This document shows positions 9,268 through 16,840 of a stretch of 29,708 nucleotides of DNA, in pieces. This DNA is from a virus. A program made the position numbers and the translations under genes. The stretch is from IMG/VR virus record IMGVR_UViG_3300021963_009901, positions 1-29,708 of that record; one strand, 5' to 3'. Within the stretch, counting starts at the first letter, position 1. Every line of letters starts with the position of its first letter. Below the pieces are notes generated by a model. That model was not told the DNA's origin. It did no database searches and saw only the letters and a program-made list of their open reading frames with translations.

Positions 9268-9645
9268 ATGGCACTGTATCAAGCAACCCTCTATGGGCCC
9301 GCGACACTTAGCACAGCAGCAACTATTGCTGCCGCGGCTCAGGTCTACGACTCGGACAACCCGGTTACGTCCGGTTCCTCCCAAGCCGCCAACGTAACCA
9401 TTCTGAAGCAGATTATTGTATGCAATACTGATTCGTCTGCTCGTACATTTAGTTTATATCTTGACAGCAATGGAACTGTCGCTGTTGGCGATACGCTTTT
9501 TGAGGGCGTCACCCTTGCCGTTGGTGAAACAAAGATTATTAATACATCAATTGTTCTACGTGCGGCACAGAATCACAAGTTACATGCACGCGCTTCAGCC
9601 GGTGGCGTTGTAACCCTAACTTTAGTGGGGCTTGAGGAGTACTGA
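9268..9645 (+). CDS. Small phage structural protein
   Basis: 125 residues starting at an ATG preceded by a clear AAGGAG. The sequence is a beta-rich sandwich-like pattern (QIIVCNTDSSARTFSLYLDS...TLFEGVTLAVGETKIINTSIVL...LTLVGLEEY) of a kind common among small phage virion proteins that decorate heads or tails; I recognise the type but not a named family. There is no signal peptide; the Ala/Thr-rich N-terminus is not a membrane helix. It overlaps the next gene by one base (TGATG). Confidence 0.75.
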   Translation: MALYQATLYGPATLSTAATIAAAAQVYDSDNPVTSGSSQAANVTILKQIIVCNTDSSARTFSLYLDSNGTVAVGDTLFEGVTLAVGETKIINTSIVLRAAQNHKLHARASAGGVVTLTLVGLEEY

Positions 9646-10193
9646 TGGCTGCATGGGAAGTAAATAGATTTATTACAATTAATGGTTCTGATTCAATTGT
9701 CGAACTTGACGACACGGCGACGCTAACAAATAAAACTCTTACTGCTCCTGCTTTGAATCGTCCGAAACTCGCTGTTTCTATTGAGGAATGGACGGTGAAT
9801 ACATCAACGGCAATTTCAACTACCGCTGGGACTGGCGTCAACCTCAGCCCCTATGGAACCAACACTTCTGCCTGGCTATATACCGTAGGTGCAACTAATA
9901 CCTGGGTTCCCAACTTTGGTCATGCTTCATCGACGAGTGATACTTCTTCAATTAATACATTTCTATCAACTGGAGAAAGCCTAACTGTCTCTGTTGCGGC
10001 GTATATCTCAAACAGCGCAGCCTTTGCGTCAACTATGAAAATTGATGGACAAACTGCATTCACGCCAAACTGGCAGGGCGCACTAGCACCAACCTCCGGC
10101 AATGCATCATCATACGATGTGTATACGTACACAATTATAAAAACTGCAGCAAACACCTATGTTGTGTATGCTGCTCGCACAAGGTTTGCCTAA
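9645..10193 (+). CDS. Tail-fibre-type protein with fibre repeat
   Basis: 182 residues. The N-terminal DTATLTNKTLTAPAL motif is a typical phage tail-fibre repeat. The rest is Ser/Thr-rich beta structure with LYTVGATNTWVPNFGH and VYTYTIIKTAANTYVVYAARTRF, the latter resembling the C-terminal strands of other short virion proteins. Translationally coupled to the gene before (TGATG), and its TAA is followed immediately by the next ATG. Likely part of a fibre, appendage or adaptor together with the fibronectin-type protein downstream. Confidence 0.75.
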   Translation: MAAWEVNRFITINGSDSIVELDDTATLTNKTLTAPALNRPKLAVSIEEWTVNTSTAISTTAGTGVNLSPYGTNTSAWLYTVGATNTWVPNFGHASSTSDTSSINTFLSTGESLTVSVAAYISNSAAFASTMKIDGQTAFTPNWQGALAPTSGNASSYDVYTYTIIKTAANTYVVYAARTRFA

Positions 10194-12077
10194 ATGCCGC
10201 TGGCTGTTAGTTTTACTGCAGCCTGCGCTCGTGGACTGGGGCTGGGGAACGGAGAGGCTCCGCGCGTCCCTACGAGTGTCTCTGTGACCGCTGGCGTAGT
10301 CACAGTAACCGCGACATACACAATCACGATTTCCACATTTCCACTCTCGCGCGTTGAATATCGCATTTCTAGGGGAGCAGATGCTGGTCAGTACCTAGGC
10401 AGTCTCCCTGGCGCAAGTGGCTCGAATTCAAGTGGAACCATATCTACTCGCCTAACCACTGCTGGAGTAAGCGAAAATCTATTACATGCAACGACCTATA
10501 CAATCTATTTCCGCGCGGTTGATGCGTCTGGACAAGTTGGCCCAGAAACTGCGGGAAATTCATTTACCACTGGCGCTGAGGTTGGCCCAACTGCGGCAGC
10601 GCCAACTCTTGACTCCCTGTCGGTTACTTCCCCAACAGCGCCGTACATTGATATTACATGGGCAGCGGGAACGGCAGGGACATACCCAATCGAGACGCGG
10701 CAATACAGTGTTGTGGCCGGAACTGGGGCTGCTGGAACATTTACAACGGTTACAGGAAGCACTGGCACTGTAAGGGTTACTACAACTGCCGCTGGAGTAG
10801 CAATTCTGCCCAATACCGCATATAGGGTGTATATGAAATACACTGCATCAACACCAACGCCACCGCCGACTTCGAGCACCGCGTCTGCGGATATTACAAC
10901 TGCTGCAGAAGTTACGGCGGACGCCATTTCTGCTCAGGCATCAATAACTACCGCTAGTACTGGGTTGACATTCGACCAGCATCGTACTCAATTTGTTATC
11001 TTTCGTGGCAACGTTCCGAACTCTACAACATATACGCAAAAGTATCAGTTCGCCTATGGGACATCTGTGAACCCAACAAACTGGGCAGACTTTCCGACTT
11101 CGGGAACTGCAAGTTCCGTCACCATTACTGGTTTAACGAGTAACGTAACCTACTATGCGCGTACGCGAGCAATATCGACCGTAACAAGCGCAGCAGGCAC
11201 GGCATCTGGGAATGCCAGCGTTCAATTGAATGCAGCCCTTCCGCCTACCCCAACACTTGCCTTCCGCAGTATGAGCAGTTCATCGTATGGTACGGCCCAA
11301 TTTACAATCAGCGATAACGGCGGTTCAACAACGGCAGTTTATATTTTTCGTCGACCGACATCTGGTACCAATTCTGGCGCAACGGCAGTCCTATTAGGAA
11401 CTGGCAGTCAAGATATTTCTGGCTACACATCTGATGGTGGCACCGAATATTATGTTGCGTATAATTTTAATAGACACGGTGAGGCAAGCGCTTCTTCAAA
11501 TGAATTACGGTGGACTAGGCCTCAGAAAAATGTATCCAAAACATGGCGAGGAAACGATTTTGGTCAGGCGTACTATTTCCCCGACTATACCTACGTTATA
11601 GCAACAAATGCCTGCGAACCATATCGACTTTCTTATTTATTCGGCAGTGGATATCCATCAAGTGACGAAGTTCCTGGCTATGTACGAGTTGACTATATGC
11701 AGGCCACCTTTAAGTGTGGAAACACACTAAAGAGACCAGCAGACAACTCCAACTTTGATAGAGCATCTTTGTGTAATACAACTAATCTGAGATTCAGTTA
11801 CGCTGACGCTGGCAGCGAATCATCGGCGTCCTCTGCACGGCCGACAAATGCATTTGGTGGCACAGACCCCTTGGGCGCAACTGATACGACGCTATTTAGG
11901 GTCGGCCTAAGTGTTGGCGGTTCGTCAATTAATAATAAGGTTTTTTGGGCGCAGATGGCAGCCGGAACTAGCAAGGCATGGAATAGTGGTTGTTCATTGT
12001 CACTGGCCGGTGATTACATGGCAGGCAAATTGCTTGAATTAGTGGGGGTCCAAACAATTGCTGGTGTAGTTGCTTGA
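10194..12077 (+). CDS. Fibronectin-III-like virion protein
   Basis: 627 residues. About three or four fibronectin type III-like modules occupy residues 20-440, seen as repeated patterns such as YTIYFRAVDASGQVGP, YRVYMKYTAST and TYYARTRAISTV, separated by Pro/Thr linkers. The last 190 residues are different: aromatic and with several cysteines (ATNACEPYRLSYLFGSGYP, CGNTLKRP, CNTTNLRF, SGCSLSLAGDY), possibly a disulphide-stabilised tip. There is no signal peptide, as expected for a virion part assembled in the cytosol. Fn3 modules in phage structural proteins are thought to aid adhesion to cell-surface polymers. The gene starts directly after the preceding TAA. Confidence 0.75.
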   Translation: MPLAVSFTAACARGLGLGNGEAPRVPTSVSVTAGVVTVTATYTITISTFPLSRVEYRISRGADAGQYLGSLPGASGSNSSGTISTRLTTAGVSENLLHATTYTIYFRAVDASGQVGPETAGNSFTTGAEVGPTAAAPTLDSLSVTSPTAPYIDITWAAGTAGTYPIETRQYSVVAGTGAAGTFTTVTGSTGTVRVTTTAAGVAILPNTAYRVYMKYTASTPTPPPTSSTASADITTAAEVTADAISAQASITTASTGLTFDQHRTQFVIFRGNVPNSTTYTQKYQFAYGTSVNPTNWADFPTSGTASSVTITGLTSNVTYYARTRAISTVTSAAGTASGNASVQLNAALPPTPTLAFRSMSSSSYGTAQFTISDNGGSTTAVYIFRRPTSGTNSGATAVLLGTGSQDISGYTSDGGTEYYVAYNFNRHGEASASSNELRWTRPQKNVSKTWRGNDFGQAYYFPDYTYVIATNACEPYRLSYLFGSGYPSSDEVPGYVRVDYMQATFKCGNTLKRPADNSNFDRASLCNTTNLRFSYADAGSESSASSARPTNAFGGTDPLGATDTTLFRVGLSVGGSSINNKVFWAQMAAGTSKAWNSGCSLSLAGDYMAGKLLELVGVQTIAGVVA

Positions 12078-12121
12078 GCAATCTTTATTCTGTTTAGTTT
12101 GTGTGTTGGCAATTATGTCAA

Positions 12122-12151
12122 AAACAATGTGTGATAATGTAAGCATTGTTT
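12122..12151 (+). promoter_or_regulatory. Extended -10 promoter inside an inverted repeat
   Basis: The 97-base gap before the secreted-protein gene contains a perfect 8-base inverted repeat, AAACAATG (12122-12129) and CATTGTTT (12144-12151), flanking TGTGATAAT (12130-12138), an extended -10 box. A TTGGCA at 12106 is too far upstream (21-base spacer) for a standard -35. The arrangement suggests an operator over the promoter; a weak terminator for the upstream gene is an alternative, since the right arm ends in TTT. Confidence 0.5.
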
Positions 12152-12174
12152 AATACGCAACAAAGTGGGGGAAT

Positions 12175-15066
12175 GTGCGAAAACGGGGACTGATTTCATT
12201 TTGGCTTATCGCTGCCCTAGCCTGGTTTGCTCCTGCCAATGTTTATGCGACTAATGAAAATCTTCTAGTTAATGGTTCATTCACCGCAAATATGGGCGGA
12301 TGGACGGGAGCCAATGGTGGGGCTTCCTGCTCTGGCGGTTCCCCGAGTCTAGGACTCTGGGGTGGCGCACAGTTGACATTTAGTTATGTGCAAAACTCCG
12401 TAACCCAGCAAGTAAGTGTTCCGTCTCCATCCAACTTAGAATTGTCATTCCTTGCCAGCAGTGAATGGGGCGGAACCTATAGCGCAACTCTGGCTGACTC
12501 CAATGAATCGGCTACGACTGGGGTACTTACAGCGGGGGCTAATCAGGTTTCTACGCTTGAAATTAATACAACTGAAGCGAACGAACTCGTTACAGTCACA
12601 TTCTCGGGCGTAGATTCATTATTCTGGGCTGGGTGCTATGGGCCAGTAATTAGGAATGCATCGCTAGTAGCAGTCGCTGAACCAACATCACTGGTGGTGA
12701 CAAGTTTATTAGATGATGGCTCTGTCGGAACATTGCGTTGGGCAATAAATGAAGCCAATTCCCAATCTGGTGGAATCTATGACTCAATCACCTTACCAGC
12801 GGGGACAATTAACTTAGCGAGCGCCCTTCCTGCCATAACGCAGAATCTCACCGTCGTTGGCAATGGCAAGACGTCGACGGTTATTGATGGTGTTGGTCAG
12901 TACCGCATTTTCAACGTAAATAATGGCATTTCTTTTACCGTCAGTGACCTGACGCTTAAGGGAGGACAAAACACAAACGGCGGCTTGATTTACAACAACC
13001 GTGGGACAATAACTGCAGACCGAGTTCGTTTTACTGGAATGACCGGTGGCAGTGCCGTCTTTAATAGCAATGGCGGTTCTGTTGCCAATTACACAGACTC
13101 AACATGGGATTACTTGTCTGTTGGTATTGCTGGCGACTATGGGTCCACACCAAATCTTGCCGCCGGAGTTACGTCTTGGAGCGAAACCAGTGACACCGTT
13201 TTCCAAAACCGGACATACGTAACTCGTGGAACATTTGAGAACAACACACACGGAATTTATAACTATCGGTTCACAAAAGTAATTGACTCAACATTCACCA
13301 ACAATAGTGGTACGGGAGCCAATGTCACTGGCCTCAACAGGACTCAGATAATTAATTCCGTGTTTACGAACAACGGAATAGGCATCTATCACGGAGCCTG
13401 GATTCCGTTTGGCTGGAATATGGGAACAGATAATCGACTGATAAGTGGAAACACCTTCACTGGAAATGCAACAGCCATTTATCTTGATGATGGCTGGAAT
13501 AATAATCAGAGAAATCAGTCTTGGTCTACCGTCTCCAACAATACGTGGAGCGGTTCTGGCACATGGATTACCTATTCCCAATGGAATGGAACAGCAAACA
13601 TCACCTACAGCGCAACCCCTTCCACCGAGGGAACTCCATTTATCCAATCCGCAAACACGATTCCCCCTCCCCCAACGACTACAACAACCGTTCCCCCGAC
13701 AACAACCACGACTGCCCCACCAACATGTGGGCCATATCAAGCGATTTCTGTAACAGGTAAAACCAGTGGGTCGGTCTGGGGAAGTGGCCCATATACTGAC
13801 GACTCCGACTTTGGTGCTGCCGCTGTTCACGCTGGGCTAATTGAAGTTGGGGAAACAGCGACACTGGAAATATCCGACGTCTCGTATTATCAATCATTTG
13901 CTGGCAGTACCGCCAACGGCGTAACTACTCAAAACTGGAATAGTGGATGGTGTGGATTCAATATTCAGGTGGCTACCCCTCCAACTACAACAACGGTTCC
14001 CACGACCACAACAACTACTGAGCCAGAACCAACTGAGCCACCAGATACAACAATACCAGAACCAGAATTAACAGTTCCTCCTGATACAATTCCTGAGACG
14101 CCAGATACAACCGATGGAGGTCCTGATGGAGGAACCGGAAGTTCAACCGACACAACGTCCCCCGAAACAACCGTACCTCAACCAGCCCCAGAAGAAGAAA
14201 CGCCAGATACGACACCAGATATACCGTTAGAGGAAGAAACGCCAGAAGCAGTCGTTGATGACATTCTGGCAAATGACCCCTCTCCCGAAGAACTGGCAGA
14301 CGCAGTTGGCGATGCGTTGTCCGCAACTGAATCAGAAGAAGAACTCGTCGATGTTGCCGCTCAACTCTTGACATCAGACCTTGAGCCCGAACAATTCGCG
14401 GCAGTTATTGAAGAGGTTTTTAGTCAAGACTTATCAGATGAGGCGCTCACCGAACTTGTTGAGACCGTATTTGCCGAAGATTTGTCCGACGAAGAAATTG
14501 CAGCCGTAGTTACCCAGGTGTTTACTGCAGATATTAGTGATGAGGCTTTTGCCGAAGTTCTAGAAGCAGTCTTCGAAGAACCACTTAGTGACGAGGCATT
14601 CACGTCAGTAATTGATGCAATTTTGGATGAGCCTATTTCGGACGAAGCCTTCGATGAACTTGTTGATGTCCTCGGTAGCGACACCGTCAGTGATGAACAG
14701 GTCGTTGCTGCAGTTGACAAAATCATTGAGAACGGCCTCTCAGAAGAACAGTCAGTGAGCATCGCGACGAGTGGTGAAGTTCTGGAATCAATTACCGGGG
14801 ACCAGGCTACTGAAATCTTCGACACACTGCCTATTGATGAAATAAGTGACGCAGAGGCCGTGGCGCTAGTAGAGGCGGTACAGGATGCACCCGAAGAGGT
14901 TAAAGAAGCCTTCGAGGGAGAAATCAATATCTTTGCCGCAGGCAACGTGGATACGTATGTACCAATCGGCTCTGAGGTTCCAGTTGGCACTAGGCGTGTC
15001 ATTATTGCTGCTACCGCAGTAGTTGTTGCAGCAGCACCAGCACCAGCATCTAGAAAAGGGAGATAA
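12175..15066 (+). CDS. Secreted beta-helix / LCCL / 17-residue-repeat surface protein
   Basis: 963 residues from a GTG start (the out-of-frame ATG two bases earlier stops at once) with GGGGG ahead. Signal peptide 1-25, cleavage likely after NVYA. Then a jelly-roll-like region (about 30-165); a parallel beta-helix region (about 170-480) opening with VGTLRWAINEAN and LTVVGNGKTSTVIDG; a Thr/Pro linker; an LCCL-like domain at about 517-601 (GSVWGSGPYTDDSDFGAAAV, then ISDVSYYQSFAGSTANGVTT); a long Thr/Pro/Glu linker; acidic 17-residue repeats from about 702; and a C-terminus with a hydrophobic stretch (VIIAATAVVVAAA) and basic tail, but no LPXTG. It looks like a host-style actinobacterial surface protein rather than a virion part, yet lies between fibre and lysis genes. 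It may be displayed on infected cells or be a virion adhesin; both are guesses. Confidence 0.82.
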   Translation: MRKRGLISFWLIAALAWFAPANVYATNENLLVNGSFTANMGGWTGANGGASCSGGSPSLGLWGGAQLTFSYVQNSVTQQVSVPSPSNLELSFLASSEWGGTYSATLADSNESATTGVLTAGANQVSTLEINTTEANELVTVTFSGVDSLFWAGCYGPVIRNASLVAVAEPTSLVVTSLLDDGSVGTLRWAINEANSQSGGIYDSITLPAGTINLASALPAITQNLTVVGNGKTSTVIDGVGQYRIFNVNNGISFTVSDLTLKGGQNTNGGLIYNNRGTITADRVRFTGMTGGSAVFNSNGGSVANYTDSTWDYLSVGIAGDYGSTPNLAAGVTSWSETSDTVFQNRTYVTRGTFENNTHGIYNYRFTKVIDSTFTNNSGTGANVTGLNRTQIINSVFTNNGIGIYHGAWIPFGWNMGTDNRLISGNTFTGNATAIYLDDGWNNNQRNQSWSTVSNNTWSGSGTWITYSQWNGTANITYSATPSTEGTPFIQSANTIPPPPTTTTTVPPTTTTTAPPTCGPYQAISVTGKTSGSVWGSGPYTDDSDFGAAAVHAGLIEVGETATLEISDVSYYQSFAGSTANGVTTQNWNSGWCGFNIQVATPPTTTTVPTTTTTTEPEPTEPPDTTIPEPELTVPPDTIPETPDTTDGGPDGGTGSSTDTTSPETTVPQPAPEEETPDTTPDIPLEEETPEAVVDDILANDPSPEELADAVGDALSATESEEELVDVAAQLLTSDLEPEQFAAVIEEVFSQDLSDEALTELVETVFAEDLSDEEIAAVVTQVFTADISDEAFAEVLEAVFEEPLSDEAFTSVIDAILDEPISDEAFDELVDVLGSDTVSDEQVVAAVDKIIENGLSEEQSVSIATSGEVLESITGDQATEIFDTLPIDEISDAEAVALVEAVQDAPEEVKEAFEGEINIFAAGNVDTYVPIGSEVPVGTRRVIIAATAVVVAAAPAPASRKGR
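14278..14787 (+). repeat. 51-base (17-residue) acidic repeats
   Basis: About ten consecutive 17-residue units with consensus [LI]SDEa-f-x-x-V-[LIV]-x-x-V[FL]-x-x-[DP], for example LSDEALTELVETVFAED, LSDEEIAAVVTQVFTAD and ISDEAFAEVLEAVFEEP. The register is exact over the six units at 14431-14736 and extends to diverged units on both sides. The period and hydrophobic spacing suggest stacked helices, and the regularly placed S-D-E could bind cations. Confidence 0.88.
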
Positions 15067-15068
15067 GT

Positions 15069-15278
15069 ATGAAAGTAGTAAAGAAGTTTTTTGGATTACT
15101 GTGGGATGCACTCACGGAAATGAACTGGACCTTGTCAGGGACAATTCTTGTATTAATTACACTAAGTGGAGATACTCGTGACTTAGGTCTCAAGTTATTT
15201 ATTGCATCAACCATCATTAACCTTGCACAAATAATGTTCAGCAAACACAAAGATTCCAAAGAGGCAGATGGCGTATAG
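15069..15278 (+). CDS. Small two-helix membrane protein, holin candidate
   Basis: 69 residues with two hydrophobic segments (about 18-34, WTLSGTILVLITLSG; and 40-57, LKLFIASTIINLAQIMF), a basic N-terminus (MKVVKKFF) and a charged C-terminus (SKHKDSKEADGV). The start overlaps the end of the upstream gene region with GGGAGATAAG as a likely ribosome site. The size, topology and position directly before the endolysin fit a class II holin, but such features are generic and three other small membrane proteins lie nearby. Confidence 0.65.
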   Translation: MKVVKKFFGLLWDALTEMNWTLSGTILVLITLSGDTRDLGLKLFIASTIINLAQIMFSKHKDSKEADGV

Positions 15279-15280
15279 CG

Positions 15281-15286
15281 TATAAT
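15281..15286 (+). promoter_or_regulatory. Possible -10 box upstream of the endolysin
   Basis: A perfect TATAAT lies between the small membrane gene and the endolysin, 28 bases before the endolysin ATG, which has its own GGAGGA at 15304-15309. No good -35 is seen 16-18 bases upstream, so promoter status rests on the -10 alone. Confidence 0.35.
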
Positions 15287-15314
15287 TGACTGCACCGTCT
15301 ATTGGAGGAATCTT

Positions 15315-16127
15315 ATGGTTTATCCTTACATCAAACTCGTTATTCCCAGTGCCCTAAAGGGTCACAAGAATGGCCAATTGCCAGCAAATTTGCTTGCCAA
15401 GGTAAAAACTGGCGGACAAATGTATGCCCCTGTAGCCGCACAATTCGACAAGATGTACGACGCCGCACTTGCTGCTGGTCACAAACTCCGCAATGTCGGT
15501 GACTATCGCTCATTCGAGGGTCAGTTGTCGATGTTTATGGACCGCTATACCACCACAGACCAGGGTCGCAGCCCCCAGGTAACTCGTCAGTACGAGGGCA
15601 AGACCTGGTACCTCAAGCCGGGCAAGGCCCCCAGTGCTGCCCCAGACCCCACTGGGGTCAAGGGTTCCAATCATGGGTGGGGTTTGGCTATTGACCTCGG
15701 CTACGAGGGTGGCGGCAAGATTCAGTCCATGGGTGGCGCTTGCTTTGAGTGGATGTGTGCCAATGCCCCCAAGTATGGCTTTTATCTCCAGACTGGCGAC
15801 AAGAACTCCAAAGAGTTTGAGGCGTGGCACTGGCAGTATTGCCTCGGTGATGCCGCCCCCGATGGTTCTGTAGCCGCTCCCGCTGAGGCCATCAAGCCTT
15901 CTGGTGGAGCCGTTGAGGCAGGCCCGATGGAGTTCAAGTATCCCGGAACCCCCGTCAAGAAGGGCTCCAAGGGCCCTGAGGTGATGCTTGTTCAGGCTGT
16001 TGTCGGCGCCAAGGCTGACGGCGACTTTGGACCTGGAACTGAAGCCAAGGTTAAGGCTTGGCAGAAGGCAAATGGACTCAAGGACGATGGAGTCATTGGG
16101 CCCGTCACCTGGGACAAGATGTTCTGA
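15315..16127 (+). CDS. Endolysin: M15 (VanY-type) peptidase plus peptidoglycan-binding domain
   Basis: 270 residues, ATG preceded by GGAGGA. The N-terminal catalytic domain (about 45-178) has the LD/DD-carboxypeptidase M15 zinc site: S118-x-H120-x-x-G-x-A-x-D127 (KGSNHGWGLAIDLG) and E169-x-W-H172 (EAWHWQY). It should cleave peptide stems or crosslinks of host peptidoglycan. Pro/Ala linker at about 180-205. The C-terminal PG_binding_1 domain (about 213-270) shows GSKGPEVMLVQAVV, DGDFGPGTEAKVKAWQ and DGVIGPVTWDKMF. No signal peptide, so release should depend on a holin. The third positions are richer in C than in the neighbouring genes, perhaps reflecting high expression or a different origin. 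Confidence 0.94.
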   Translation: MVYPYIKLVIPSALKGHKNGQLPANLLAKVKTGGQMYAPVAAQFDKMYDAALAAGHKLRNVGDYRSFEGQLSMFMDRYTTTDQGRSPQVTRQYEGKTWYLKPGKAPSAAPDPTGVKGSNHGWGLAIDLGYEGGGKIQSMGGACFEWMCANAPKYGFYLQTGDKNSKEFEAWHWQYCLGDAAPDGSVAAPAEAIKPSGGAVEAGPMEFKYPGTPVKKGSKGPEVMLVQAVVGAKADGDFGPGTEAKVKAWQKANGLKDDGVIGPVTWDKMF

Positions 16128-16147
16128 TTCCTAGAAAAGGGGACATT

Positions 16148-16348
16148 ATGAAATTGAGGTTGTTATGGCTGCCTCTTCTGGCGATTCCCCTTGGAGCACT
16201 TTCATCATGTGGATACGACGGGCACTTCAGGTACTCATGTCAAGACCCGGAGAACTGGGAGAACGAAGAGTGCGTTCCGCCGAAATGCAAAGTGACAGGA
16301 ACCTGCACGGCAGACATTCTTGGTTGGACGGAGGAAGATGGCGCATGA
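16148..16348 (+). CDS. Small putative lipoprotein in the lysis region
   Basis: 66 residues from ATG 16148 (AAGGGGA ahead); the open frame continues upstream through the endolysin but that part is a shadow. Signal peptide with a lipobox, LGALSSC, so the mature protein would start at Cys and be membrane-anchored: CGYDGHFRYSCQDPENWENE followed by ECVPPKCKVTGTCTADILG. Four further cysteines suggest disulphides. The CQDP-x-N-W...C-x-PP-x-C pattern looks like small lipoproteins I associate with uncultured aquatic phages near lysis genes, but I cannot name a family. An outer-membrane spanin role would not fit a monoderm host. Overlaps the next gene by ATGA. Confidence 0.75.
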   Translation: MKLRLLWLPLLAIPLGALSSCGYDGHFRYSCQDPENWENEECVPPKCKVTGTCTADILGWTEEDGA

Positions 16349-16632
16349 GTAATCGACGCAGATATACAGAAGAGGAGTTGGATGCTCGCCTGAAGTTTGT
16401 TATTGGCTGCATTCTGGGTTCTGTCCTCCTCACGACAACTATTGCAATCTTGTATGCACTGATTTTTGTAACTCAGCCAATTGGTGCACAAGCCGAAAAC
16501 GACAAAATGTTTTTCGGGGTTCTTTCTAATGTGGCTACATTCATTACCGGAACACTTGCTGGCTTAATGATTCAGGGTCGTGGAAAACGCAGTCAAGGCG
16601 AAGAAAGTCAACCCTCGGAGACCGAGGAATGA
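16345..16632 (+). CDS. Two-helix membrane protein, probable holin
   Basis: 95 residues from ATG 16345, overlapping the lipoprotein stop as ATGA; the frame is open upstream but those codons lie over the lipoprotein. Two transmembrane segments: residues about 16-40 (FVIGCILGSVLLTTTIAILYAL) and about 58-75 (FFGVLSNVATFITGTLAGLMI), with a basic N-terminus (MSNRRRYTEEELDARLK) and charged C-terminal tail (RGKRSQGEESQPSETEE). This is a typical small phage holin-like layout and follows endolysin and lipoprotein genes. Also ATGA-coupled to the next gene. Confidence 0.7.
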   Translation: MSNRRRYTEEELDARLKFVIGCILGSVLLTTTIAILYALIFVTQPIGAQAENDKMFFGVLSNVATFITGTLAGLMIQGRGKRSQGEESQPSETEE

Positions 16633-16805
16633 TTGAGGTCGTCGTTGCTCTTATTGGCGCAGTGAGCGTCATTCTTGTCGCCCTTGTCGAAAAGGGGCGC
16701 AGGGAAAACAAGAACGACCACAATCTTGTGGTTGAGTCACTCTCACGTATAGAAACAAAAATTGATGGTCATATCAACGACCATGCAAAAGGTGAGTTTG
16801 ATTAA
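16629..16805 (+). CDS. 58-residue single-helix membrane protein
   Basis: A short gene read directly from the sequence: ATG 16629 overlaps the previous stop (ATGA) and runs to TAA 16803-16805. The protein begins MIEVVVALIGAVSVILVALV, one transmembrane helix, followed by KGRRENKNDHN and a charged, probably coiled-coil tail (VVESLSRIETKIDGHINDH). One helix with a D/H/N-rich tail directly after a two-helix protein resembles the holin-plus-accessory membrane pair of many actinophages (DUF2746-like type); the exact role, holin partner or antiholin, is not decided. Confidence 0.72.
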   Translation: MIEVVVALIGAVSVILVALVEKGRRENKNDHNLVVESLSRIETKIDGHINDHAKGEFD

Positions 16806-16840
16806 TACTTGCATTGGTAAGCAATTAAAGGGGAAAATTA

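Noticed and set aside
12114-12153. Tiny open frame MSKTMCDNVSIV in the gap before the secreted protein
   Set aside because: Twelve codons without a ribosome site, lying on top of the promoter and inverted repeat.
14424-15002. 192-residue open frame on the minus strand under the 17-residue repeats
   Set aside because: It is the antisense shadow of the acidic repeats (Ser/Thr/Ala-rich product) and has no ribosome site.
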